Of a DNA stretch of 64,000 bases, positions 19,186-27,970 are shown one piece after another. Source of the DNA: Paenalcaligenes niemegkensis (GTDB taxonomy: Bacteria > Pseudomonadota > Gammaproteobacteria > Burkholderiales > Burkholderiaceae_B); assembly GCF_022230885.1 (NCBI RefSeq), contig NZ_JAKGCT010000005.1:1-64000 (forward strand), in the 5' to 3' direction. Below the pieces are notes generated by a model, which was not told where the DNA came from, did no database searches, and saw only the letters and a program-made list of their open reading frames with translations. Every line of letters starts with the position of its first letter. Position 1 is the first letter of the stretch. The position numbers and the translations under genes are program-made.

Positions 19186-19819
19186 GGCGACCACCGCAAT
19201 AGTTCATCCACCAATGCGGTGATTTCGCGTGTGGCGGCACTGTCCGGTGCCAACTCGCGGGCAAGCCGACCCGTCGCCACGCTGTCGGCGAAGACGATGC
19301 GTTGCCGAACCTCGGCGCGCAGCGCCGGTAGCGGTTGATCGGCCAGCGCCTGGCGCGCTTCGCGTCCGATCACCGTGGTGCTGACACGGCGATTGATGAC
19401 AAAGGCAGCGGCAAGCTGGGGCCGGAACACCTGCGCCTCGCGGATCAGCGCCACCATCTCGGCGCTCGCCCATAGGTCGTAAGGGCTGGGTTGCACCGGT
19501 ATCAGCACGCAATCGGCTGCTAGCAGCGCGGAGCGCGCCAACGCGGCGATTCGGGGTGGCCCATCAATAACGACGTGATCGGCCCGCCTGGCGAGTTCTG
19601 GAGCTTCCTGATGCAGGGTTTCCTTGCCAAGCTCACCGCACTGAACAGCCGGGGCAGCCCTTGTTGGCTACGCCGTTGTGTCCAATCCAGTGATGAACCC
19701 TGGGGGTCGGCATCCAGCAACACCACGTGCTGACTGCGCAGCGCAAGTTCGCCGGCGATGTGCGTGGCAAGCGTAGTCTTACCCACGCCGCCTTTTTGGT
19801 TGAGTAAGGCGACGATCAT
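19182..19819 (-). CDS. parA: ParA partition ATPase (single-base frame break near 19630)
   Basis: Walker-type partition ATPase. The N-terminus MIVALLNQKGGVGKTTLA has the deviant Walker A. HVVLLDADPQGSSLDW is the A' motif. After residue about 62 the family sequence (…LHQEAPELARRADHVVIDGPPRIAAL…) continues in the next frame to 19182. One base missing near 19626-19633 explains this, and the repaired length of 212 aa is the standard length for this ParA. No long homopolymer is present here, so a genuine mutation is less easily dismissed than in rlxS. Confidence 0.88.
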
Positions 19820-19960
19820 GACGTGGCCCTCCTGTCAGGAAAGCCGGCCTGTTTTTGTCCTGCTGAACCGGGTTGGTTTTGGGGCGATTTTTGCAGGTTT
19901 TTTGCTGTTGGCATGGCAGCGCTTTTTGCTTTTGGGCACTTATCCACCGGCATGGCGCGC

Positions 19961-19998
19961 CTCTAAACGTTAGAGTAGTGAAGTTACCTAAGTTAGAG
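19961..19998. promoter_or_regulatory. parA promoter palindrome and GTTAGAG repeats
   Basis: CTCTAA-ACG-TTAGAG at 19961-19975 is a perfect dyad, and GTTAGAG recurs at 19992-19998, 23 bp on. A TTATCCACC string at 19940-19948 is one mismatch from a DnaA box. Likely an operator or partition site for the ParA/RHH pair; inferred. Confidence 0.5.
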
Positions 19999-20040
19999 CG
20001 CCCGTAAACCCGTGTCCTTATTGGCTTTGCGGCGATCTCA

Positions 20041-20105
20041 TACTCCTGATAGCACGATAGCCGTACTCCCGATAGCACGATACCCCTTACTCCTAATAGC
20101 ACGAC
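20041..20105. repeat. Three iteron-like direct repeats between repA and parA (putative oriV)
   Basis: TACTCCTGATAGCACGAT and close variants begin at 20041, 20064 and 20088 (spacing 23 and 24 bp). The core ATAGCACGA is identical in all three. They sit directly after the repA stop and before the parA promoter. Iterons beside a RepA gene are the usual initiator-binding sites, and this fits reports that some ICEs replicate autonomously. Confidence 0.65.
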
Positions 20106-20127
20106 ACTATTCACAGGTTTTCCCGGG

Positions 20128-20972
20128 TTATCCCCGTGCCGTGAGCGGCACGGGCCGAAACGTCAGCAACTCCCTGTGGTCCTTGGGCCTGCACACGATA
20201 CCCAACTCGTAGCCGGGTAAGGATTGCTTGGCCACCAGGGTGCGCACGTCGTACGCAAAATCCGAGAAGCGCGCGTGGCTGCCGGATTTTTGGTGTAGAT
20301 AGCGAAAGTCGAATTGCCAACCGTGCTCCTGCCTGCCGCCGTGCTTGCGCACCAGGCGGTACAGCCAGCGCTCGATACCACCGGTCAGCTTGAAATACGC
20401 CGGGTCGATGGTCAGCACCAGGGCGGCATCCACCACGCCCGTATAGAACCAGTCCGGCAGAATCAGCTCGATACCCAGCGGCGTACCCTGAGCATCGGCC
20501 AACTCCTTCCACTCGTTGATCCAGGAAAAGCGATGCAGCCGCCGCCCAGTCGTCTCGCGGATGGAGGTGGCCACACTGGTCGATTGCAGGCGATCCAACG
20601 CAGCCTTGAAACGCTGGTAATCGCGCAGGGATTTGCCGCGCCCAATGAAGCGTAATATCTCGTAAGGCGTGGCCTGCATCCGGCGCGATGGCTGAATACC
20701 CGCGTCCTTGGCCTCGACGATCTGGCTGGCGGCCCAGATCAGTATGTCGGCATCCCAAATGGTGGCGATGCCATGCTCCTGCGTACCCTCCACGCGAATG
20801 GTGACGTTGCCTGTGTGAAAGTCGATGGGCGCTACGCGCCGCGACTTCGCCAGCGAAAAAACGGATAAGCCATCAGGTCCTGAGCATCGCGCGGCGCCAT
20901 ATCCCCCGGCAGCGCCCGGAACAGGTCGAGCTGTTCCCGAGACGGCAAGGCTTGCCCTGGTGGGCTGGACAT
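20128..20972 (-). CDS. repA: RepA replication initiator (frame break at an A6/T6 run, 20856-20861)
   Basis: Replication initiator of the Tn4371 type. The N-terminus from 20972 reads MSSPPGQALPSREQLDLFRA… DLMAYPFF and then shifts at a T6 run. With one more T it continues SLAKSRRVAPIDF… and through the conserved VEGTQEHGIATIWDADILIW… LRFIGRGKSLRDYQRFKAALDRL. Repaired length 281 aa, which fits the family. Iterons lie immediately downstream. I regard it as intact apart from a homopolymer undercall. Confidence 0.88.
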
Positions 20973-20998
20973 GGCGATGACTACCAACGCGCCACCAA

Positions 20999-21280
20999 TC
21001 AGCGGTCGTCACGGTAATCACCCGCGTGACGCTCGGCGTATTCCGGATCGGACGTGGCTTCGTAGCTGCGCGCATCGGCCCAGGCATCGAGGTCAGCCAC
21101 GGCGTACATGACGCGGCGACCGAACTTGCGGAACTTCGGCCCGCCGCCGATCACGCGCTGTTTCTCCAGCGTGCGTGGCGACAGACGCAGATAGTCGGCG
21201 GCTTCGTCGTTGGTCAGGTAGCGTTGAGGTTGCGCTGCCGTGGTGACGGCAGCAGCAGGTCGAATAGGTGCGGGTCGCAT
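20999..21280 (-). CDS. AlpA/excisionase-like HTH protein
   Basis: 93 residues with a MerR-like helix-turn-helix typical of AlpA-type regulators: RYLTNDEAADYLRLSPRTLEKQRV… PKFRKFGRRVMYAVADLDAW. Conserved upstream of repA in Tn4371-family ICEs, where it is usually annotated as a transcriptional regulator. Start placed at MRPAPIRP (21280); an ATG five codons upstream is possible. Confidence 0.85.
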   Translation of the reverse strand: MRPAPIRPAAAVTTAAQPQRYLTNDEAADYLRLSPRTLEKQRVIGGGPKFRKFGRRVMYAVADLDAWADARSYEATSDPEYAERHAGDYRDDR

Positions 21281-21363
21281 AGGATAGACCTCCATCGGTC
21301 AGGAAAGCCCGGCCACACAGCGCGACCGGATGGAGGTAGTCTCAAGAAATACAGGCCGCTTGC

Positions 21364-22152
21364 TCAGGGTCGTTTTGCAGTGCGTGCAGAACGACCCTCC
21401 CCAGGAGATTCGAGCTGTGCCAGACGGCGATAACCGCCGCTCATCAGCGCCTTGCCGCGCCGTACCAAGCGGCGCACCTTGGAGCGTAGGCCACCGTCGG
21501 TGTACCAGCCTGCGGCTACCGCATCGATGCCGAACAGTCCTTCGGCCGCCTCGCGCAAAGATGCCCCCGCCAGGGTGGCGTCGAGCGCCTGCAAGGTGTG
21601 CAGCTCCAACAACGAGGCCGGAGATGGCCGCAGCTTTGTTACCGCAAGCACGGCACCGGCGACCAGCTTGTCCAACTCTGCGACAAGCACCTGATAACGA
21701 GGACCAGCTGTGGCGCAGGCACGGATGGCGTAGACATAGGCCATACCATCATCCAGGTCCGGCGCAAAGGCCAGCCGCACGCAGTAGCCAGGCACGCGTG
21801 TGGTCAGCACCAGCCTCTTGCCATCATGGACCAAATGCTTGTCGCCGGGCATACACCAGAACTCGAAGACCAGGGCATCCGGTGGCGGGTCGGCATCAGG
21901 ATAAAGCTGCACCACGACATCATGATCGGGGAACCAGGCTGGATGTGCGTTACGCGCATCCAGACCGGGATCCTCCAGCACGCGCAAACCCCAGCGCTCG
22001 GCGGCGCCCGGCTGGCGGCGACGGCGCAGCCAGTCGCGCCGGTAATCGGGATGGCGGCGCAAATACTCCCAAGCCAGGGCGAGGCCATCAAGATGCAGCA
22101 CGTAGAGATACGCGGCGGTTGGATACCAGTGTTTGGCGCTCGGGTCAGCCAT
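21364..22152 (-). CDS. DUF2285/DUF6499-type ICE regulator
   Basis: 262 residues. The N-terminal part has WYPTAAYLYVLHLDGLALAWEYLRRHPDYRRDW, the transcriptional-regulator-like DUF6499 motif. The C-terminal half contains LLELHTLQALDATLAGASLREAAEGLFG followed by an HTH-like DGGLRSKVRRLVRRG, the DUF2285 signature. Core gene of Tn4371-type elements, presumed DNA-binding; direct function unknown. Confidence 0.85.
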   Translation of the reverse strand: MADPSAKHWYPTAAYLYVLHLDGLALAWEYLRRHPDYRRDWLRRRRQPGAAERWGLRVLEDPGLDARNAHPAWFPDHDVVVQLYPDADPPPDALVFEFWCMPGDKHLVHDGKRLVLTTRVPGYCVRLAFAPDLDDGMAYVYAIRACATAGPRYQVLVAELDKLVAGAVLAVTKLRPSPASLLELHTLQALDATLAGASLREAAEGLFGIDAVAAGWYTDGGLRSKVRRLVRRGKALMSGGYRRLAQLESPGEGRSARTAKRP

Positions 22153-22493
22153 GACGTCACCTCCTGTTGATAAGCAGGAACGTCGCTACGGGCGTCGCAA
22201 TGCAAAAGCTACGGTGTCATCGGTAATCTGTCATGGATGGCTGAGTAAAATGGTGATATCAAGACCGAGTGGCTCCGAAGCGTTGCAGATGTCGTCCGAA
22301 TACGACGGCTACGCAACCGGAAAATGGCACGCAGCACTAGATACCGTGCCGCAATCCGCGCCAAAGATCATGACTGTTTACAGCAGAGCCGCCCCACTTC
22401 GGTGCAAAAGTGCGGATTCAGACTGGGCAGGTCTGAAGTGAGACAAAAATAGTCTCAATGCACCTAGCCTTGCCGGGCTGCGAACGACTTCGG
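22153..22493. other. Non-coding stretch with an inverted repeat at 22439-22457
   Basis: No credible gene. The dyad TGAGAC-AAAAATA-GTCTCA (22439-22457) lies 36 bases beyond the 3' end of the DUF2958 gene. The string TAGTCTCAA also appears near 21338 upstream of the alpA-like gene, which could mark a shared regulator site. The rest shows nothing I can name. Confidence 0.35.
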
Positions 22494-22844
22494 TCAATCA
22501 ACAATAGAACCGTTGGCCTGCGCTATCCGCGCATAGTCTGACAGCATGCGCGTGGCCTGGAAATACTGATCCCGCATTACCGGCTGCTGGCGTGGCCCGA
22601 CGATAGACGCCAAATCGGACAACTTCACATGGCCCAGCTCGGGCATGCCTAGCCCCAAGTCGATGAGGCCGTAGGCCGTATCGCTGTCGGCAGGGTCGAG
22701 CGATGCCAATAACCAGGTGACGTGTGCGTCCGGGGTGAACAGCCGCACTACGGGCAGCGGGTCGGTGACTTGCCCCGCAACGCGGGCCTGGCCGTTGGAA
22801 AGCAATTGCGCGCGCTCCTCGGCGGTGATGAGCGCCTGGGTCAT
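22494..22844 (-). CDS. DUF2958 protein
   Basis: 116 residues starting MTQALITAEERAQLLSNGQ. It has the DUF2958 pattern: PVVRLFTPDAHVTWLLASLDP… AYGLIDLGLGMPELGHVKLSDLA. Frequent on plasmids and ICEs, function unknown. Start chosen at 22844 from similarity of the N-terminus to the family; five further codons are open upstream. Confidence 0.85.
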   Translation of the reverse strand: MTQALITAEERAQLLSNGQARVAGQVTDPLPVVRLFTPDAHVTWLLASLDPADSDTAYGLIDLGLGMPELGHVKLSDLASIVGPRQQPVMRDQYFQATRMLSDYARIAQANGSIVD

Positions 22845-23097
22845 GGTCGGAAATCCCACGAAACCGACGATTCAGGGATGCACTTATACGTCCAAGCGTA
22901 GAGCCGCCAAACCGGCTTGGTTCCTTCGTGCAGCAGTACCGATGAGCAAGCTCGCAAATCCGCAGAAGAACGGAAGTGTGAAAGCAACTTTATGGAAGTC
23001 AGGAAAGACATGGATGCGACTCTCTGGTTCTGGCGAAATCCGTACAAACGGATTTACGTAAAAGCATGAAATCGGTTAGCCCTGCATTAAATGAACA

Positions 23098-23118
23098 CTA
23101 TAGATTGTAGCCCTATAG
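23098..23118. promoter_or_regulatory. Paired CTATAG boxes upstream of the XRE gene
   Basis: CTATAG at 23098-23103 and 23113-23118, nine bases apart, 43 bp before the XRE start codon. Such symmetric boxes are common autoregulatory operators for XRE/C proteins. The spacing and position suggest this; no direct proof. Confidence 0.4.
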
Positions 23119-23160
23119 AGCGCAATCGACTGTCATCTATGGTTTCAAGGAAATCATTGG

Positions 23161-23454
23161 ATGACAGCGAAAAACTCATTGGCGGCGGCATTAAAGACAG
23201 TCAGAAAGGTGCGCGGCTTGAGCCAGGAAGCGTTCTCCGATGTGTCCAGCCGCACCTATCTGAGTTCGCTAGAACGCAATCTGAAGAGTCCCACTCTGAA
23301 CAAGCTGGCCGAGCTTTGCGAGGTCATGGAAATTCATCCCCTCACGCTCTTGACGCTGGCGTATGCCGGCGACACCACGCACCAAGCCGATCAACTTCTG
23401 GCGCAGGTGCGGCAGGAGTTGGAGGCCATATTGAAGAAACGCGACGCGCTATAG
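23161..23454 (+). CDS. XRE-family transcriptional regulator
   Basis: 97 residues. Residues 5-60 form a Cro/CI helix-turn-helix (LKTVRKVRGLSQEAFSDVSSRTYLSSLER… PTLNKLAELCEVM). A short helical C-terminus follows. XRE genes of this type occupy the same place in Tn4371-like ICEs. Unlike its neighbours it is on the plus strand. Confidence 0.88.
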   Translation: MTAKNSLAAALKTVRKVRGLSQEAFSDVSSRTYLSSLERNLKSPTLNKLAELCEVMEIHPLTLLTLAYAGDTTHQADQLLAQVRQELEAILKKRDAL

Positions 23455-23524
23455 CCACGTGCGTTTGATGTTGCGGCAAGCAGCACAAAGCCCCGCCTCA
23501 ACGAGCGGGGCGCTGAAGCGGCTG

Positions 23525-23775
23525 TCAGGCCGCTGGTTTGTTGCGCGACCAGATCAGGTTGTGCGTGCCGTCTTCTTCCTCGATCAGTCGCGCATAGATG
23601 GTCGCCGGCAACGAAGGGTCATCCAGACTCACCGACAGGTAGGGCCGCTCGGTCTGGCTGACTCTCTTCCACGCCGCGCCGACTTCCAGCCCATTGGGGC
23701 CTTGGATGCGGAAATCCGGGGCGTTGTCGCTGCCCTTGTTGTTGGGGATAAGCTTGAGTTTGACACTCTCCCCAA
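23525..23775 (-). pseudogene. DUF736 gene remnant, 5' end missing
   Basis: The minus strand reads VKLKLIPNNKGSDNAPDFRI… GLEVGAAWKRVSQ… LPATIYARLIEEEDGTHNLIWSR, the C-terminal three-quarters of the ICE DUF736 protein. The conserved N-terminus is absent, and an in-frame stop lies just upstream (near 23780), within 25 bases of the plus-strand RES gene start. This marks a breakpoint where the RES gene was inserted or flanking sequence was deleted. Confidence 0.75.
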
Positions 23776-23802
23776 AACATCAAAAGGGAAAGGAGCAATT
23801 GT

Positions 23803-25266
23803 ATGTATATTGATGAGCTAGATGGACTCAATACCAAGCGAATTTGCCACCATTGCATCGGTGAAACATATCTATCCCAGGACATTAAAGATACCGGTGT
23901 GCAGGCGAGTTGTGATTATTGCCACCAGACCGAAAACACTTGGCCGCTTGAGCAGTTGGCGGAGCGCATTGAGACCGCATTCGAGAACCACTACATCCGA
24001 ACATCGGATCAGCCAGATTCTTGGCAGGAGCGCTTACAAAATGATCGCGAGTCAAGCTATCAGTGGTATCGAGAAGGGGAGCCCGTCGTTGAGGCATTTC
24101 AAGACGCGGCGCTTATCGACGAAGCCATAGCCACAGATGTCCATACTATCCTTGATGACAAGCACGGCTCGCATGACCCCTCGGATTCGTTTTATGAAAC
24201 CGAGTTTTCCGCTGAAAGCCATTATGAATTAAAGCCTCAGTCTGACACTGCATGGCAAGAGGCCTGGCGATCGTTCGAGCGCTCCATCCAACATGAAGCC
24301 CGTTTCTTTAGTCGCCACGCTTCCGACCATTTGTCCAGAATTTTCAGCAAGATCGACACCCTTCGCTGCCATTCGGACCATCCCGTGGTAGCTGACGCCG
24401 GTCCACAAACAAACATCGGTTACTTGTATCGAGCCCGTGTATTCCAATCAGAAAAGCAACTCCTGAAGGCTTTGGAACACGCAGAAAAACAACTTGGCCC
24501 TCCACCGTATTATCTGGCCACGGCCGGACGAATGAATGCCCAGGGAATCTCCGTCTTCTATGGCTCGACCAGCGAAACAGCGGCGATATCGGAGGTTCGT
24601 CCTCCCGTGGGAAGTCTGGTCGCCGTTGCCAAGTTTCACATTACTCATCCTCTTCGCTTACTTGATCTTACTGCGCTTGAACACGTTTATGCGGAAGGCA
24701 GCATCTTCGATTCCACCTTCAAGGACAAGCTTGAACGGGTGGCGTTCTTAAAATCTCTGGGAAAACGCATATCTCGTGCAGTCATGCCAGACGATCAAGC
24801 TTTTGACTACCTCGCAACGCAAGTCGTAGCGGATTTTTTGGCAGCAGGGAACTACCCAGCTCTGGATGGCATCATTTTTGAGTCGGCACAGGTTAGCGAC
24901 GGACGTAATATTGTTCTTTTTCATAAGGCATCGAAGGTTGCACTCATCCAGTTCCCCACGGGGTCACAGGTCCATGCCTCGCCAGGATATGAAACCGAAG
25001 ATGGATTTGAGTACGATTACTCAGTTCACGCAGAATTGCCGCAAGCACCTCTTAGTGGCCCCCAACCATCCATTGATAATTGGGACGGTTTTCAGTCACT
25101 GGAAGCGGCTATTTCGCAAAGTGTTGATCCACGGAACGAGACACTTCGGATCGATCCAGAATCCATCATGGTGCATCACGTTAATTCGGTAAAGTTTGAA
25201 TGCTTGTCGCTTAAGGTCAAGCACTACCTCACTGAATTAACAGAACCGCCCGAAGAGGGCCTCTAA
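23803..25266 (+). CDS. RES-domain protein with N-terminal zinc ribbon (toxin or defence effector)
   Basis: 487 residues. Two CxxC pairs occur near the N-terminus (CHHC, CDYC), then a helical region. The RES fold follows: YRARVFQSEKQLL, GRMNAQGISVFYGSTS with E of TAAISEVRP, and VAKFHITHPLRLLDL. RES proteins are ADP-ribosyltransferase-like enzymes, some of which destroy NAD+ or modify targets in toxin-antitoxin pairs. No Xre-MbcA-type antitoxin is adjacent in the usual order, although the XRE gene at 23161 is close. AAGGAG precedes the start. Lower GC than the ICE core, consistent with acquisition. Confidence 0.8.
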   Translation: MYIDELDGLNTKRICHHCIGETYLSQDIKDTGVQASCDYCHQTENTWPLEQLAERIETAFENHYIRTSDQPDSWQERLQNDRESSYQWYREGEPVVEAFQDAALIDEAIATDVHTILDDKHGSHDPSDSFYETEFSAESHYELKPQSDTAWQEAWRSFERSIQHEARFFSRHASDHLSRIFSKIDTLRCHSDHPVVADAGPQTNIGYLYRARVFQSEKQLLKALEHAEKQLGPPPYYLATAGRMNAQGISVFYGSTSETAAISEVRPPVGSLVAVAKFHITHPLRLLDLTALEHVYAEGSIFDSTFKDKLERVAFLKSLGKRISRAVMPDDQAFDYLATQVVADFLAAGNYPALDGIIFESAQVSDGRNIVLFHKASKVALIQFPTGSQVHASPGYETEDGFEYDYSVHAELPQAPLSGPQPSIDNWDGFQSLEAAISQSVDPRNETLRIDPESIMVHHVNSVKFECLSLKVKHYLTELTEPPEEGL

Positions 25267-25333
25267 AATTGGTTATCGTTCTCCGACGTTCCGCCACAAA
25301 AAGGAAGGCCTCTGCCTCCCGATGCCACCTGGA

Positions 25334-25861
25334 CTACACGAGCCCTTTCTCGGCCATCGATAGCACCGTCGATCCGGCAACAATGAAGTGATCGAGCAGC
25401 GTGACATCAATCAGCGCCAGCGCCTGTTTCAGATGCTTAGTCAAACGGATATCCGCCTCACTGGCCTCGGCCGTACCGCTAGGATGGTTATGCACCAGGA
25501 AGATCGCCTTGGCGTTATGCTCAAGGGCTAGTTTGACGACCTCACGCGGATACACCGATGCCTGATCAATCGTGCCACGAAACGGCTCCAGATACTCAAT
25601 CACCCGATGCTGGGTATCGACGAGAATCATCCCGCACACCTCGTGTTCCAAGGATGCGTTCAGCTTCAGCCGTAAAAAATCGCGCACCGCCATCGGACTA
25701 CTCAATGACTGACCACGTAGCTCATCTGTATCGACCAGCTCACGCGCCACGCGCAGGATTTCACGGCGCTTGGCCGGTCGTGTCTGGCCATCGCCATCGC
25801 GCACCAACAAAACACCCGCGTTATCAGCAAAAGAATTAAGGGAAAGTGAATACTGTGTCAT
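25334..25861 (-). CDS. radC: RadC-family JAB/MPN domain protein
   Basis: 175 residues. The metal-binding JAMM motif is intact (HNHPSGTAEASEAD, about residues 124-137) with upstream glutamate in the domain (ASLEHEVCGMILVD). RadC-type proteins are carried on many ICEs and anti-restriction islands; the true role is unsettled. It marks the boundary between the ICE core and the accessory defence region. Confidence 0.92.
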   Translation of the reverse strand: MTQYSLSLNSFADNAGVLLVRDGDGQTRPAKRREILRVARELVDTDELRGQSLSSPMAVRDFLRLKLNASLEHEVCGMILVDTQHRVIEYLEPFRGTIDQASVYPREVVKLALEHNAKAIFLVHNHPSGTAEASEADIRLTKHLKQALALIDVTLLDHFIVAGSTVLSMAEKGLV

Positions 25862-26323
25862 GACAGCCTCCGGTTCGGAACTCAGGCGAAATTGCCTGGA
25901 ACCGAAGGGGGCACGCCGCAGCGCAAGTCGTCACAGGGTCCGAGACGGCCGCAGGCCGCAAGCGCTCAAGAGCGCGCCGCCCTTGACGGCGAGAACGACG
26001 TGACACACTGAGAGAAAAGCAATGCCGCCCCTCCCCAACAGCCAGAAACCTTGGGGTCGGCAAGTGCCCATGGCACGCGCCAGGCGTCAGCGATATGCAA
26101 GGCGAGCCACACCCGTCCCATCAGGGATGAGCGAATAGCGAACCTGTAGAAGCGCGGTCCGGAATGCCGGAAACGCCAAAACATGCTGACCGGCAACGTT
26201 ACCGTTTCTGCTACAGCATCCAGTAACATAACAAGCAGTCACGATCAGACTGAATACAGCGAAATCAAATCCCGAGCCGCAAACGACAAGAGCATCGTTA
26301 GCGAAAGACAGACGAGGATCCGA
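25862..26323. other. Non-coding gap with a hairpin upstream of radC
   Basis: A nested hairpin lies right before radC: CAGGC/GCCTG arms (25883-25887, 25894-25898) inside CGGTT/AACCG arms (25871-25875, 25900-25904). It overlaps the place for a radC leader, so transcript-level control is possible. The rest is GC-rich, without a convincing gene, and probably holds promoters for the divergent radC and 26324 genes. Confidence 0.35.
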
Positions 26324-27649
26324 ATGGATGAAACCGATCAATCCAAGGCCGCAGGCCAACGCACCATCACACGCGACCAGCTGTACAACGATATCTGGGC
26401 AGAACCCGCTACTAAAGTGTCCGCCCGATATGGTGTTTCCGGCAGCTTCCTTGCGCGAGTTTGTGATCGCCTGAATGTACCGCGACCTCAACCCGGGTAC
26501 TGGGCCAAACATGCCGTCGGCAAAGCCCCTGCGCAACCGGCCCTCCCCGCAGCACACCCGGGTGACGAGGTCGAATGGACGCCTAGCGGCGGGCTGCCAG
26601 CATCACCTCGCAAGCCACTTCGCCCATCCCGCACCACAGCGACACGCTCCAACTCAACACCCAAAAATCCTACATCAACCAGCCGACCAGCCACACACCC
26701 TCTGATTGGCGGGGCTATCGGACTTATACCCGTTGGCCGCATCTCCGAAGAAGGCTATTACCGCCCCAACAAAAAGTTGCTTCCCGACATCATCGTTACG
26801 GAAAAGACGCTCGAGTCAGGACTAAAACTTGCAAACCGGTTCTACCGGGTCCTGGAAAGCCGCGGACACCACGTCCGTATCGCCGTCGAAAGCGAACAAC
26901 TAAATCGCGTCGCCATCAACCCACACGAAGCGCCCAAAGGCGAAAATCAAGGTAGCAATCTCTGGACACCCTACCGCCCCACAGTGGTCTACATCGACAC
27001 CGTGGCCATCGGTCTATCGATCTTCGAGATGTGTGAGGATATTGAGATGCAGTACCTTAATGGCGACTATGTGCCGGTTTCTGAAGTTATCGCTAGAAAA
27101 AAACCTGCGAAACCAGTTCACCTGGACCACCGTCAAGCCGCGCCCTTCCGGACGATTTTGCATACAAGCGTTTTCTCCCTATCAAGGAACGGAATGGAAA
27201 TGCCAATGGCGCGATGCGCCCGGCAACAAAGTGTCCGGCCAGCTTGACGAGATCGCAGCCGCACTTGAAGCACAAACTGCTGCTATTGTTGTACTAGTCG
27301 AAGAAGCCGAACGACAGGCCCGGATTCGGGAAGAAGAATGGCAAGCCCTAAGAGAACAGTGGCGGCGTGAAGAACAAGCCAAGCGACAAGCCAAAGCCTA
27401 CGACGATGCCCAGGCTGAACTCCTGTCCATCATCAATGACTGGAACGAAGCGGAGCGCATTACAAAATTCTTCGAAGCTGCCTTGTTAAAAGCCTCTGAA
27501 GTCTCCGATGAATTCCGAACCGAAATTGAAAACCGGCTTGCTCAAGCCCAAAGCATCATTGGTGCAAAAACCCGCTTGAACGGCTGGCAAAATGGAAGTC
27601 ACCCGCGGAGCGGTACAAGGAACCGCCTGGATCCGTCCAGGACAATTGA
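26324..27649 (+). CDS. Large HTH protein next to radC (two homopolymer frame breaks)
   Basis: About 441 residues after repair. Near residue 20 a DNA-binding-like segment reads ITRDQLYNDIWAEPATKVSARYGVSG, then LNVPRPQPGYWAK, a pattern seen in many uncharacterised bacterial proteins. The middle is proline-rich, and the end is a long charged coiled coil (EEAERQARIREEEWQALREQ). One A too many in the A7 run 27097-27103 shifts the frame to …NQFTWTTVKPRPSGRF…. One A too few at 27566-27570 then hides the family-like ending …NPLERLAKWKSPAERY. Function unknown. Confidence 0.7.
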
Positions 27650-27758
27650 ATCGATGCCAGATCAATCCTGCCAGCGATATCGGAGCCACCTCATACGACG
27701 TTAACACACACGGTATCTACGTATAGCCACGCCTAAGAAAATCGCACAAAATGGAACC

Positions 27759-27932
27759 ATGGATAATGAAACGAGTATTCGCGACCTGATCCGCATGGCC
27801 AGGCGCATCGCCCGGGAAGAGCTGGATACGGATAACGTAACAGCCGTACTGGCTGTATTCGAGCGCCTCTGCCTGGAGCGCGACCATGAGCGCTTTCTGA
27901 CTGAGCCCTTGCCAGGCATCATAAGACATTAA
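27759..27932 (+). CDS. Small acidic/basic helical protein (57 aa), hypothetical
   Basis: Open frame MDNETSIRDLIRMARRIARE… ending …LTEPLPGIIRH. Amphipathic helical composition, mostly charged, with no stop or rare-codon problem. It lies between the 441-aa HTH gene and the Argonaute operon, whose last gene converges on it. No family recognised. A weak plus-strand ribosome site makes this tentative. Confidence 0.4.
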   Translation: MDNETSIRDLIRMARRIAREELDTDNVTAVLAVFERLCLERDHERFLTEPLPGIIRH

Positions 27933-27970
27933 TCAGCCAGATATCGCTCGTGGCTTAGAGTGATCGAGGT

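Noticed and set aside
21330..22154. Plus-strand open frame opposite DUF2285
   Set aside because: Arg/Pro/Ala-rich translation typical of the complement of GC-rich coding DNA; DUF2285 is well supported.
26183..27247. Upstream start at 26183 for the HTH protein
   Set aside because: The first 47 residues are low-complexity and lack a ribosome site; the ATG at 26324 begins just before the conserved HTH.
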